The notes: generated by a model not told the origin, from the letters alone. A DNA stretch of 17,118 nt from Nitrososphaerota archaeon (GCA_003135575.1 PLCG01000003.1:1-17118), one strand, 5' to 3'; counted from the first letter of the stretch, positions 6,493 to 13,925 are shown. Made by a program: numbers and translations.

Positions 6493-8058
6493 TTAGAGGG
6501 ACATCCCACGCAACCCCTCTTCGTCCCCTACGTAGGGGCAGATTTCCTCGGGCAAACCGGATAAACATAATCTTCCATTCCTGATGCTGCCCCCGACGTA
6601 GACTAACTGGCTAATTGTCGGAATGCCTATTCGCAGCTTACCTTGAAGCTTCTGCCTCACTTTTTCCAAGTAGATATTTGTGAGTTTCTCTGCCTCGAGC
6701 TTTGTGGATAATACGGGCACAACCGAGGCTGTGTATGTGAGGCTTTTCTTCCCGATTTGTCCGAGATATGAATACCCTAGTCCTGTAGTCAAGGATTTTT
6801 CATTTCCCTTGATTCGGTCAAGGAAACCAGAATCCGATCGCACTGAGAAGATGTCTATCACGAGGCTCTCCGGTGCATTCATGACCCAACCGGGACTAAG
6901 GGGAAAGACTCCCGAAATCAGGAGCCTCTCCTGGACGGCTTGGCCTTTTTTCATGAAGAGCATTCCTGTCTCGAATGAATAGCTTATGTCAGCCAGCCAA
7001 CACGCCACCCAGATTGACCCGCCTCCTGAGAGGATGTTCACCGTTCCAGTGCCTGCCTTCGCAGAGGTTATGTCTTTGAATGACGTGCATATCTCCTTGA
7101 AAGTATCAGGGTCGATGAAATTTCCTGTCGACAAGAGACTTGCGGTATTCTTTTTCGCCGTCTCGAATGCGCTTACATACCTGCCAAACTTTGCGAATGA
7201 TTCTGTTGCTGGCGCTCCAGAGGAACTAGCGACTCTGACCCCTTCAACGAGGGATTTCAGGGAATCTGTCATTCCCAACTCTGCTTTGATCCCTGCGAAC
7301 CAGGAAATCAGAGTTCCTTGCGAGAGAACGGTTGTCGAAGCCTGCGTCAAGTACCTCTGAGCAGTTTGAATTCTTTCGCCGGCGCCTCGAACATCCCCCG
7401 TCGAGAGTGACGATATCGCATGGCACATCTGAGCCAGGCCGCTCATCCTCGCCGACCCTGCCGTCTTGGATTTGTCTCGACCAAGGCTCTCTGCCGCCCC
7501 CTCGAAGTTCTTCGCGATGATGCCGTAACTTCGCTGTTGCTTGTCGGAATATAGCCTCATGATGTTCGTAAGGTACCCAAGCGTCTCCGCAGTGACGGTC
7601 GCCTGCGTTAGGAGAAGCGTTTGGTCCTCGGATATGGCGAAAGGAGCGAGCCCCTGGAATTTTGCTGCTTCGCCTAGCATGGATCTCGAGTCAATAGGTT
7701 GATTCCCGCCTAGACTAGGAGATGGAGCGGCATAGGGCGGTGCGAGCAAGGGACTCGAACCAATCTTGATGAGCTGCATGCTCATTCCACCGAACTTACC
7801 GAGCAACCCCTGGCGGATTGAGTGCTCGAAGATTTGCGCACGTGCGACAGGGTCGGCTTGAGCGCTACTGATGATCCCTCCAGGGACCATTGATCTGACC
7901 CATCCAAACACCTCGGCTCGCAGTCCTTCGACGTACTTCTCGATATCCACTTTCTGTTGGCTCACGCCGCAATAGCTACAGGTGATTACGTCGGCCATGG
8001 AGTTCGAGGGTAGCGGAGCACCGCAGTGAGGGCACTGCAGTGATTCGAAAGTTTTCAA
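6493..8058 (-). CDS. Zinc-ribbon protein of unknown function
   Basis: A 521-residue protein of no family I recognise. The N-terminus is a clear treble-clef/zinc-ribbon: Cys9-x2-Cys12 (CPHCGAP) and Cys27-x2-Cys30 (CSYCG). Residues about 170-320 are helical (TQATVTAETLGYLTNIMRL; AGERIQTAQRYLTQAS) and may be TPR-like. Residues from about 320 look alpha/beta or beta-rich with Gly/Ser runs (TVNILSGGGSIWVACWLAD) and end in a short acidic tail. No signal peptide or membrane helix is visible, so it is probably cytoplasmic. The start is TTG, 1 nt after the TGA of the upstream gene (TGAATTG), so translation is probably by re-initiation; an AAGG lies about 8 nt before it. It forms a two-gene operon with another zinc-binding protein, suggesting a complex. 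Confidence 0.7.
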   Translation of the reverse strand: MKTFESLQCPHCGAPLPSNSMADVITCSYCGVSQQKVDIEKYVEGLRAEVFGWVRSMVPGGIISSAQADPVARAQIFEHSIRQGLLGKFGGMSMQLIKIGSSPLLAPPYAAPSPSLGGNQPIDSRSMLGEAAKFQGLAPFAISEDQTLLLTQATVTAETLGYLTNIMRLYSDKQQRSYGIIAKNFEGAAESLGRDKSKTAGSARMSGLAQMCHAISSLSTGDVRGAGERIQTAQRYLTQASTTVLSQGTLISWFAGIKAELGMTDSLKSLVEGVRVASSSGAPATESFAKFGRYVSAFETAKKNTASLLSTGNFIDPDTFKEICTSFKDITSAKAGTGTVNILSGGGSIWVACWLADISYSFETGMLFMKKGQAVQERLLISGVFPLSPGWVMNAPESLVIDIFSVRSDSGFLDRIKGNEKSLTTGLGYSYLGQIGKKSLTYTASVVPVLSTKLEAEKLTNIYLEKVRQKLQGKLRIGIPTISQLVYVGGSIRNGRLCLSGLPEEICPYVGDEEGLRGMSL

Positions 8059-8059
8059 T

Positions 8060-9040
8060 TCATCGCCTTGTAAAGGTAATGCGGCTCCTCAAGGAATTGA
8101 TCTCGCCCTGCAATTGGTTCATTCTAGCGTCCAGCCTTTCTTCGATATGGCGCATCTCAGCGAGCGCTTTCTCGTAATACATCTTCGCGTAATTATCCGC
8201 AACCGTCCGTATGGACGTCGCGCAGCCCTCGCAGGCATTCACGTGCTGACCGTCGAGGCTCGGTGGGAACTCGGTACCATACTTCTGCTTGGTGAAGTTG
8301 CTTATGGTAGCTTGAAGGAGCACGAAATGCGTCCCTAGTCCTTGAAATTCCCTTCCACAGAACCAGCATTTTGCTACCAGACTTGCGTTGTCCCTCTTCG
8401 CCTTTGTCATGGCTCGCAGGTTCATGGGATCCACCCCAGCCATCTCGAAATGCGTTGCCGACTCGGAGAGCAAAGAGACGCCTTTGGCTGGATCGGTCTC
8501 CATCACGGAATTCGCTTCGACGAGGGACGCGAGACCAAGGAGGTAGTATGCGCGTCCCTGCGGATCGAGTTCCGCCTTCATGAGCTTCCAGATCACAAGC
8601 TCGCTACCAATGAGTTCCAAGTATTCCTGTGCCACTTTCCTCAAGATTCCAACTTTCGAAGCGTCTCGAGAATCCGAATTCAGTGGACCGGTGATTACCA
8701 AGTCATCGAACAGGACTTGCGCTTGTCGCCCGATGTCGTCGGCGTTGGCAGCGAAACCTACGTTTACCTGTCTACTCCCGACAACCTTCATTCCCTCGCT
8801 ACATCTCAGCCACGACTGGGCATCCCCGTGAACAAGTGCGAAGAACAGCGACGAAAGCGCCAAGCACTCGCTGGCGCGCTGGGAATCGCCCACTTCAGAA
8901 TAGTGCTTTGAGGCGGATGAGAAAAGGTTGGACGCCTCCTCCCATTTCTCCGGCCCGAGGTTCACCCCCTTGCTGTATGCCCTTGAGAACTCATCCTGGG
9001 CCTTGGTCGCAGCGTCTTTGAAGGGATTGAACGAAGGCAA
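8060..9040 (-). CDS. TPR-like helical protein with internal zinc-binding motif and C-terminal coiled coil
   Basis: A 326-residue protein. Residues about 15-215 are helical hairpins resembling TPR/SNAP-type repeats (KWEEASNLFSSASKHYSEVG; YLLGLASLVEANSV). Two CxxC pairs, Cys225/Cys228 (CWFCGREF) and Cys270/Cys273 (CEGCATS), are spaced for one zinc site with a 41-residue insertion. Residues about 285-320 form a coiled coil (EMRHIEERLDARMNQLQGEI). The start is TTG, directly after an in-frame TAG, with AAGGTG 8-13 nt upstream as a ribosome-binding site. It is translationally coupled to the larger zinc-ribbon gene. The pair suggests a scaffold plus partner; the biochemical role is unknown. Confidence 0.7.
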   Translation of the reverse strand: MPSFNPFKDAATKAQDEFSRAYSKGVNLGPEKWEEASNLFSSASKHYSEVGDSQRASECLALSSLFFALVHGDAQSWLRCSEGMKVVGSRQVNVGFAANADDIGRQAQVLFDDLVITGPLNSDSRDASKVGILRKVAQEYLELIGSELVIWKLMKAELDPQGRAYYLLGLASLVEANSVMETDPAKGVSLLSESATHFEMAGVDPMNLRAMTKAKRDNASLVAKCWFCGREFQGLGTHFVLLQATISNFTKQKYGTEFPPSLDGQHVNACEGCATSIRTVADNYAKMYYEKALAEMRHIEERLDARMNQLQGEINSLRSRITFTRR

Positions 9041-9445
9041 CTAGACACCTTCGACATGGTTATTCGATGAGTCGGTGAACAAGACGAAAGATGCACCCCC
9101 ACTGGAACGGCGAAAGAATTCTGTAATAAATCTACATAACGTAGTTTTTGACTTGGATATCACGAGCTATCTCGGATATTTTGTGAGTTGCCCATCTCGA
9201 CCTGCAAGAAGGCGGCACACCTCTAGTAAGTTGGAATTCTTCTGTTAATCTACCCGGTTCCGTTGCAAACGTCACAGACATCCCACCCATGACCATTCCC
9301 ATGTAAGGATCGCGACGGGCCTTCATCTATTGACCGTTGTGTAGCTGACACCCGTTAGGGCAACGTTGCCTTACGGTGTTTGGCACGTACTCATGAGTGT
9401 CGGCGGCGCATTGCTAATCATTTCGCGAGAGGTCGAAATGGATTG
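9041..9445 (-). other. Gene-poor stretch upstream of the zinc-ribbon operon
   Basis: About 400 nt with no convincing gene. On the minus strand GATTTATTACAG (about 9121-9132) is a good box A, but it is about 85 nt before the TTG at 9040, implying a leader of roughly 55-60 nt, which is unusual here. A minus-strand ORF at 9132-9326 (64 codons, Met-rich start, ending EIARDIQVKNYVM) has no family resemblance I can see. It could be a small gene, a gene remnant or chance. This is the only inter-module gap of this size. Confidence 0.4.
9132..9326 (-). other. Doubtful small ORF, possible gene remnant
   Basis: Sixty-four codons from ATG to TAG with no recognised motif. The C-terminal HKISEIARDIQVKNYV could be a helix of a DNA-binding fold, but that alone is weak. 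Kept because this gap otherwise holds no gene. Confidence 0.15.
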
Positions 9446-9475
9446 GCCGTACGCAGGGTTCATTGCGCCTCCGGT
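9446..9475 (+). repeat. Dispersed boundary repeat, copy E (left part only)
   Basis: A diverged left end (GCCGTACGCAG) is followed by GGTTCATTGCGCCTCCGG. The match then stops and the TGA of the next minus-strand gene begins (9475-9477). It is one of the three shortest copies. Confidence 0.8.
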
Positions 9476-10239
9476 CACGCTGTAATCCACTCGGCGCTCA
9501 TGTTGCTGAAACCTGAGATTTCCGAACTGCCTATGATATTGGAGGTGATGCAACTGGAGGGAGCAAAGAACCCTGGAAAATCGGAAGCTGAAACAGACTC
9601 GGGGCCTCCGCTTACGATTGCGAACGGAATCCACGGAGGACAATCGAACGGATAGGACATTGTGTAAAACCCGCTGATGTTCGGCAATGATACCACAGAA
9701 TAGTCGATAGTGATGCTGCCGCCCATTGTTCTTAGTTCGGTCATGTTTACTGAGGACGCATCTAGTGTGATGTTGACGTTGCGTGCGGCAGTGTAGGAGT
9801 ACTCCCCGGAGGCAAGATTCGCATGCACAACGAAGGCATGGACGGTAAAGTTGCTGGCTGATAGGCTACTGCCGTTGCCCAGGTCGTAAGTGATGCAGAG
9901 GGTTGCTTTCGTCCCCGGTTGCATTATGAACACAACGGATCTTACGCTGCCATTCTCTAGCTCATGCGACAGCGATGACTCGCTCGCCTGACTCGGCAGC
10001 GGGTCTACAGGAACTCGTGAGCTGCATGGTCCCGATGTCGTAATAGTCGGAGCTGTGCTCGGAGTATTCGATGCTGAAGTTGTCGTCACAGTCGTTGTCG
10101 GGCTCAGGCTCGTGCTTGAACCGGAGCTTGGCCCTGGATTGGCTGCTGCGATTGTCAGCACGGCCAAGACACCTGCTGCAACTAGGGCCGCGAAGGCGAA
10201 TCTCTGGCGTTTGCCTTTGTCGGCGGGAGTGACGGTCAT
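9475..10239 (-). CDS. Secreted, membrane-anchored protein with Ser/Thr linker
   Basis: A 254-residue protein of unknown function. A basic start (KGKRQR) is followed by a membrane segment (about 13-33), then a Ser/Thr/Pro-rich linker (about 36-70) and a beta-rich extracellular domain with sequons NGS, NFT, NIT, NMT, NIS and NMS. Cysteines in GPCSSR, ATLCITYD, PFDCPPW and SSCITS probably form two disulfides. The C-terminal order SG-x-Y, DC, then C-I-T recurs in the product of 10436-11251, so the two are probably distant paralogues lying in opposite orientations, head to head. The first cysteine and the TLC/LLC strand also align. The gene is its own module between copies E and F, with a box A about 36 nt before the ATG. 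Confidence 0.75.
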   Translation of the reverse strand: MTVTPADKGKRQRFAFAALVAAGVLAVLTIAAANPGPSSGSSTSLSPTTTVTTTSASNTPSTAPTITTSGPCSSRVPVDPLPSQASESSLSHELENGSVRSVVFIMQPGTKATLCITYDLGNGSSLSASNFTVHAFVVHANLASGEYSYTAARNVNITLDASSVNMTELRTMGGSITIDYSVVSLPNISGFYTMSYPFDCPPWIPFAIVSGGPESVSASDFPGFFAPSSCITSNIIGSSEISGFSNMSAEWITA

Positions 10240-10270
10240 TCCTCGAGCCTGGTCCGCAGGTCGTCGCTTC

Positions 10271-10290
10271 CTATAGGATTTTGTCCGAAT
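10271..10290 (-). promoter_or_regulatory. Box A and GGAC element of the secreted-protein gene
   Basis: On the minus strand ATTCGGACAAAATCCTATAG lies about 32-51 nt before the ATG at 10239. CCTATAG is the candidate box A and TTCGGACAAA is shared almost exactly with the promoter at 13827-13850. Confidence 0.45.
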
Positions 10291-10347
10291 GCCTTCATGC
10301 CCAAGACTTGGCAGGAGCTTCCGCTAGGTCTAGTAAAAATGTGGGCG

Positions 10348-10394
10348 TTCGCCATGCATAAGGGTTCATTGCGCCTCCGCCGGGGGGCATTTCA
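10348..10394 (+). repeat. Dispersed boundary repeat, copy F
   Basis: TTCGCCATGCATAAGGG, then TTCATTGCGCCTCCGCC and GGGGGGCATTTCA. The match fades at the box A of the plus-strand gene at 10436. It lies between two divergently transcribed units. Confidence 0.9.
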
Positions 10395-10405
10395 TTCTTA
10401 AATGG
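10395..10405 (+). promoter_or_regulatory. Box A of the plus-strand secreted-protein gene
   Basis: TTCTTAAATGG is a box-A-like element centred about 36 nt before the ATG at 10436. It abuts the right end of repeat copy F. Confidence 0.45.
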
Positions 10406-10435
10406 CGAACCTACTCTCCCAATATTGCGAGTCGC

Positions 10436-11251
10436 ATGTTGCCTCAAGGCGCCGGGACGCGAAAGCGCTATGCTAACGTCGCGGCGGCTCTGGTCGTCGC
10501 CGCGGCAGTCGTGCTGGCGAGCATCATCTACGTCTCAAGCCCTGCTCGCATGGTCACGTCGATCTCAGTCTCTACAGCTGTCTTCACTATGACCTCCACG
10601 ACCACGCAGACGGTCACCACCACCCTGAACGCGGTGCAAGCGGCGTGCTCGCAGGCATCCATCCCAGGAACCATCGGTATCTTGCCTTATCCCAAGCTCT
10701 ACGCCGGATCGAACAACACGGCCCTGCTCTGTGCCCGAGTATACTACTACAACTCCACCGGAACGCTTACCCTGGACGTGAAAAAGGCGCTAGGAATAGA
10801 GGCGGTTGAGTATCCCCCTAATGGCCAGCCGGTGGTGTTCAGCGGAGCCGCCAACTTTACCATCACCCCAAGTCAAGACAAGTTGGTCCTCGGTGGACCC
10901 AGCAAGGAGAACGAGGGAGCAATCATCGGCTGGGCGATCAGCGCGATACCGGGAGCTAGTGGCTCCTATGAGCTTGAATTTGGGCCCGGTATGCTCGGTT
11001 CAGGAGGAGGAATAATGGATTGCGGCTCGTACGGCCAGCTAGTGGCAGGCAGCGGGGCTCCGAGTTACCTGATCACGGGTTTCCAAGGGTGCATAACGAC
11101 AACCACGTCCTTCGCGAGCGGCGCTGCCATCAATAGCACCAAGTACACAAGCGCGCAAGTGCAATTTGGGGGGTTCGGCGAAAACATGATACTCACAAAC
11201 GGCGTCACCTATCTCGTAATCTCCGGATACACCAACTCTACGCGAACCTAA
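10436..11251 (+). CDS. Secreted, membrane-anchored protein with Ser/Thr linker (paralogue of 9475-10239)
   Basis: A 271-residue protein. A basic start (GTRKRY) and a strongly hydrophobic segment (about 13-34) are followed by a Thr/Ser-rich linker (about 42-64) and a Gly-rich, beta-type extracellular domain with sequons NNT, NST and NFT. Cysteines occur in QAACSQ, ALLCAR, MDCGSY and QGCITT. The C-terminal order ASGSYEL, DCGS, GCITT mirrors ISGFYTM, DCPP, SCITS in the neighbouring minus-strand protein. It is one of only three modules whose gene lies on the plus strand, yet copies F and G flanking it keep the same orientation as elsewhere. Function is unknown; a cell-surface role is inferred. 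Confidence 0.75.
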   Translation: MLPQGAGTRKRYANVAAALVVAAAVVLASIIYVSSPARMVTSISVSTAVFTMTSTTTQTVTTTLNAVQAACSQASIPGTIGILPYPKLYAGSNNTALLCARVYYYNSTGTLTLDVKKALGIEAVEYPPNGQPVVFSGAANFTITPSQDKLVLGGPSKENEGAIIGWAISAIPGASGSYELEFGPGMLGSGGGIMDCGSYGQLVAGSGAPSYLITGFQGCITTTTSFASGAAINSTKYTSAQVQFGGFGENMILTNGVTYLVISGYTNSTRT

Positions 11252-11296
11252 AGCGCCGTCAGCACGAGCACGAAAATCAGCGGCTGAAAGAGCGAT

Positions 11297-11365
11297 TTCG
11301 CCGTGCATAAGGGTTCATTGCGCCTCCGCCGGGGCATTTCACTCACACGTTGAGCTATAGGTAGT
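11297..11365 (+). repeat. Dispersed boundary repeat, copy G
   Basis: TTCGCCGTGCATAAGGG, TTCATTGCGCCTCCGCC, GGGGCATTTCACTCACACG and TTGAGCTATAGGTAGT, nearly identical to copy I over about 65 nt. It lies between the secreted-protein gene and the HicBA promoter. Confidence 0.95.
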
Positions 11366-11382
11366 GAACTCGTCTGGAAGGA

Positions 11383-11392
11383 AAGCTTATGG
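11383..11392 (+). promoter_or_regulatory. Box A of the HicBA operon
   Basis: AAGCTTATGG is a box-A-like element centred about 32 nt before the ATG at 11420. Assigned by position. Confidence 0.4.
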
Positions 11393-11419
11393 GCGGCCTG
11401 ACCAGTCATCCCAGGACAA

Positions 11420-11611
11420 ATGTCAATCAAGCTCAGGGACGTCCAGACCCGAGTCATCAAGGAGAAGGACGGTTCGTACGCCATCGCTTGCTCCGCGCTC
11501 GGCGTCTACAGCGTCGGGAAGACGTTGGCCGAGGCCAAGCGCAACTTCGAGGAGGCCCTTGAGCTTCACCTTTCGGCCCTGAAGGAAAAGGCGATAGAAG
11601 CCGTAGCGTGA
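11420..11611 (+). CDS. hicB: HicB-type antitoxin
   Basis: A 63-residue protein with the partial RNase H-like fold of HicB antitoxins: two strands (LRDVQTRVIKEKDGSYAI), the conserved A-C-SALGVYSVGKTLAEA stretch, and a helix (KRNFEEALELHLSALKEK). It lacks the C-terminal DNA-binding domain of longer HicB proteins, so self-regulation may need the complex or another factor. HicB masks the toxin active site. The antitoxin gene comes first and the toxin TTG start lies 1 nt after its TGA. This is one of two toxin-antitoxin modules in the window. Confidence 0.9.
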   Translation: MSIKLRDVQTRVIKEKDGSYAIACSALGVYSVGKTLAEAKRNFEEALELHLSALKEKAIEAVA

Positions 11612-11612
11612 C

Positions 11613-11825
11613 TTGAGGCTCAGCCCCGTAGAAGGAAGAGACCTCATCAAGATTCTCTGCAACGAGTTTGGCTTCCGTGCAGTCAGGCAGAAGGGCAGCC
11701 ATGTGACGCTGACGAACGGAAGAGTCTACGTGACCGTGCCGGCGAAAGAGATCCGTGTCGGACTGCTGAGCGTCATCCTGAAGGACTGCGGTATCTCCCA
11801 GGAAGAATTTCTTCGCTGCCTCTGA
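11613..11825 (+). CDS. hicA: HicA-type mRNA interferase toxin
   Basis: A 70-residue protein with the double-stranded-RNA-binding-like fold of HicA, which cleaves mRNA. The sequence shows the first helix (GRDLIKILCNEFGFRAV), the catalytic motif RQKGSH with His30, the strand-turn VYVTVPAKEI and the C-terminal SVILKDCGISQEEF typical of the family. All key positions are present, so it should be active. It starts at TTG 1 nt after the HicB stop. Repeat copy H begins about 8 nt after its stop. Confidence 0.93.
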   Translation: MRLSPVEGRDLIKILCNEFGFRAVRQKGSHVTLTNGRVYVTVPAKEIRVGLLSVILKDCGISQEEFLRCL

Positions 11826-11832
11826 TTGAAGC

Positions 11833-11867
11833 TTCGCCGTGTATAGGGTTCATTGCGCCTTCGCTAG
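11833..11867 (+). repeat. Dispersed boundary repeat, copy H (left part only)
   Basis: A diverged left end (TTCGCCGTGTATAG) is followed by GGTTCATTGCGCCTTCGC, after which similarity fades. It lies between the ends of two convergent genes, HicA (stop 11825) and the membrane protein (stop 11876). Confidence 0.8.
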
Positions 11868-11875
11868 GTGGAAAT

Positions 11876-12964
11876 TTAGTACCTGAATGTATCATAAAAT
11901 GGGACGGGTCCGCTCAACTTTCTCGAGAGCCAAAACGATACTCCAAGCAAGACTGAAATGAAGACCTCGCTGACGGTGTCAGGAGTCGACAAAGCGGATT
12001 GAACTAGAGAACCATACTGTTGAGGCAGAACCGGAATCAATGCTGTTAGTATTGTCGCGACTCCCCCAATTGTTGCCGCGAGGACAACTAGAATGTCGTA
12101 ACGCGTTCTCGAACCCCTGGGAGGAGATACCTCGATAGTAGAAGACCAGGTGAAGGCCTCGAGGAAAGCCTTAGTGACTGAACTGACATCGCCGTAGTTG
12201 GAGATTGTCGAAAGGGTTTGAGCCAAAGCAGAGATTGACTCGCGGGGTACAGACCTGATGTCGTCGCTCTGTTGCAGAATCTCCAACACAGCTCTTGCTT
12301 TTATTGATTCTGGAATGCTTGCTCCAAACGACTGCATATGAGAATTTAGGGTCTTGAGTGAGGAGCCAAGGAAATCGAAGGCTCTCTGAATTTGAATTGC
12401 ATCACCTTTCGCTTTTTGTTTCTTAAGAATCAATGAGGCCATCCCAGCATAGGCCGCAGCTCCTCGAAGGGTCATTGTTGTGAGTTGCTCATAGTTCTGC
12501 CCGACCAGATTGAGAACTGAACCACCGTACACAAAGAAGGATGCGAAAAGAAAGCTGTATTCTAAAATCACCCCTAGTTCCTGAGAAAAGCTTGGTTCCT
12601 TGGGCGCAACTAGGATAATCCCGTAAATGAGCATAACCAAGTTTGCGTAAGAAACTAGCTGGAACGTGCCGTGTAAGTAAAGCCAAGATCGGAGGCTATC
12701 TTCATGGCCGGTGGCACGTTGAGAGATTGTCGATTTTATTGCTAGGCTCCCGTAAAACGCTAGAAAGGTTACGAGTATTAAGAAACCGAAAGCCATTCCC
12801 CCTAGATTTGTCCAGTCATTCGCCTGGAAAGAGGGACTGGTAGCAAGGAAGCTCGTGTATACGAATAATGCGAAGAGTACACTGTAGACAGGAACTAGCA
12901 ATGAAACGAACAGAATCTTGCCCTTGGGCCTCCAGCGGTGAAACTCGGGATCTGCTTCTTCCAA
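11876..12964 (-). CDS. Multi-pass membrane protein with cytoplasmic helical domain
   Basis: A 362-residue protein. About four membrane segments occupy residues about 15-165 (KILFVSLLVPVYSVLFAL; GGMAFGFLILVTFLAFYG; FQLVSYANLVMLIYGIIL; EYSFLFASFFVYGGSVL), ending in NLVGQNY. A soluble helical domain follows (about 170-290; QIQRAFDFLGSSLKTLN), then two more membrane segments (about 293-345). The same order, including an NLLGQGY motif, occurs in the protein starting at 15713, so the two are distant paralogues. The start is TTG, about 28 nt after a good box A (TCTTTTATC), so probably leaderless. No catalytic motif is visible and the function is unknown; a membrane sensor or effector in a conflict island is possible. 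Confidence 0.75.
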   Translation of the reverse strand: MEEADPEFHRWRPKGKILFVSLLVPVYSVLFALFVYTSFLATSPSFQANDWTNLGGMAFGFLILVTFLAFYGSLAIKSTISQRATGHEDSLRSWLYLHGTFQLVSYANLVMLIYGIILVAPKEPSFSQELGVILEYSFLFASFFVYGGSVLNLVGQNYEQLTTMTLRGAAAYAGMASLILKKQKAKGDAIQIQRAFDFLGSSLKTLNSHMQSFGASIPESIKARAVLEILQQSDDIRSVPRESISALAQTLSTISNYGDVSSVTKAFLEAFTWSSTIEVSPPRGSRTRYDILVVLAATIGGVATILTALIPVLPQQYGSLVQSALSTPDTVSEVFISVLLGVSFWLSRKLSGPVPFYDTFRY

Positions 12965-12988
12965 TGATTAAGAAACAATAAGGTTTCT

Positions 12989-12998
12989 GATAAAAGAG
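12989..12998 (-). promoter_or_regulatory. Box A of the membrane-protein gene
   Basis: CTCTTTTATC on the minus strand is centred about 28 nt before the TTG start at 12964, the spacing expected for a leaderless archaeal transcript. It supports that start choice. Confidence 0.55.
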
Positions 12999-13001
12999 TT
13001 G

Positions 13002-13086
13002 TCGCCATGCATAAAGGGTTCATTGCGCCTCCGCCGGGGCATTTCACTCACACGTTGAGCTATAGGTAGTGGACGGGCTGAACTAG
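13002..13086 (+). repeat. Dispersed boundary repeat, copy I (full length)
   Basis: The longest copy: TCGCCATGCATAAAGGG (one extra A), TTCATTGCGCCTCCGCC, GGGGCATTTCACTCACACG, TTGAGCTATAGGTAGT and the tail GGACGGGCTGAACTAG. It serves as the reference. It lies between the promoter of the membrane-protein gene and the 3' end of the NTF2-like gene. Confidence 0.97.
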
Positions 13087-13106
13087 GCCAAGGTTCTTCG
13101 ACGCGG

Positions 13107-13796
13107 CTACGACCCGTACTGGCAGGTCAAGACTTTGCCATCAGGGGACAAGGTTATCGCGGCGCAAGAACTGAAGTTGTTGTATGTCAGGCTCTCCGTT
13201 GAAATCAGCCAGCGGTCACTCTGGAGGACATACGAGATGTCGAAACTCACGTCGTAGAAGTACGCCGCTTCAGGACGCGCTCCGGCAGCGTCACCGTAAC
13301 TGTAGAAAATGAGATGGGACGTGACGTTCCCTGCGTTACCGTCGTGCGACGTGGTTTTTGAGTAGGTATCGTTCGCGACATAAAAGGTACTCATCAACGG
13401 AAAAAAGGCACCCGCACTATTCGTGACAAAGGCGCCCGGAACTCCCTCGCTCTTGTAGAATCTTGTTATGTTAGTGCTGCCGTAAAAGCTACCGTGCGGT
13501 GGCACGGCGTTCGGGAAGGTATACAGCAGTGTGGCGTTGGTCTCATATTGAGCTGCCAGGGCTGTCGCATTCTCGGACACGAGAGCGCCAATATGGGAAA
13601 GGTAAGCGTCCGCAATGGTGGAAATGTTGGCCGCGATTGTGCTGGTTGTGGCGCTCGAAAGGGTCCCAGTCGCCATCTTCGTCTTTGATTTGGCTGGCTG
13701 CCCAATCGTGAGAAACAGGCTTGCAGAGATCAGAACGACCACTATGACAATTGCCGAGACGAAGGCGAGATATCGCCGCGTGGGTCGACCATTCAA
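13107..13796 (-). CDS. Secreted, membrane-anchored NTF2/SnoaL-like protein
   Basis: A 229-residue protein. A basic start (NGRPTRRY) and a membrane segment (about 9-31) are followed by a short Ser/Thr linker and an extracellular domain that begins ISTIADAYLSHIGALVSENA and continues with YETNATLLY, HGSFYGSTNITRFYKSEG and, near the end, VLQSDRWLISTESLTY. Helix, strand, then the short GS-x-I-x-x-F-Y helix is the layout of the NTF2/SnoaL cone fold, which binds small ligands or dimerises. Sequons NIS, NAT, NIT, NDT, NVT and NFS are present. The start is TTG; an ATG 4 nt downstream is in another frame. It stands alone between copies I and J, and its promoter shares TTCGGACAAA with that of 10239. Ligand unknown. 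Confidence 0.7.
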   Translation of the reverse strand: MNGRPTRRYLAFVSAIVIVVVLISASLFLTIGQPAKSKTKMATGTLSSATTSTIAANISTIADAYLSHIGALVSENATALAAQYETNATLLYTFPNAVPPHGSFYGSTNITRFYKSEGVPGAFVTNSAGAFFPLMSTFYVANDTYSKTTSHDGNAGNVTSHLIFYSYGDAAGARPEAAYFYDVSFDISYVLQSDRWLISTESLTYNNFSSCAAITLSPDGKVLTCQYGS

Positions 13797-13826
13797 GAGG
13801 CAGCGTAGCGAAGTTGGGCTGGCCGC

Positions 13827-13850
13827 GATTAATACATTTGTCCGAACGTC
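13827..13850 (-). promoter_or_regulatory. Box A and GGAC element of the NTF2-like gene
   Basis: On the minus strand GTTCGGACAAATGTATTAAT lies about 32-52 nt before the TTG at 13796. GTATTAATC is the candidate box A; TTCGGACAAA matches the promoter of the secreted-protein gene at 10239. Confidence 0.5.
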
Positions 13851-13925
13851 AAGAACTCAGAATCGTTCCGCAAGAGCGCCTCTCCAAAAGCTCCGCTAGG
13901 CTTGTCTAAAATGAAGTAGAAGGGC

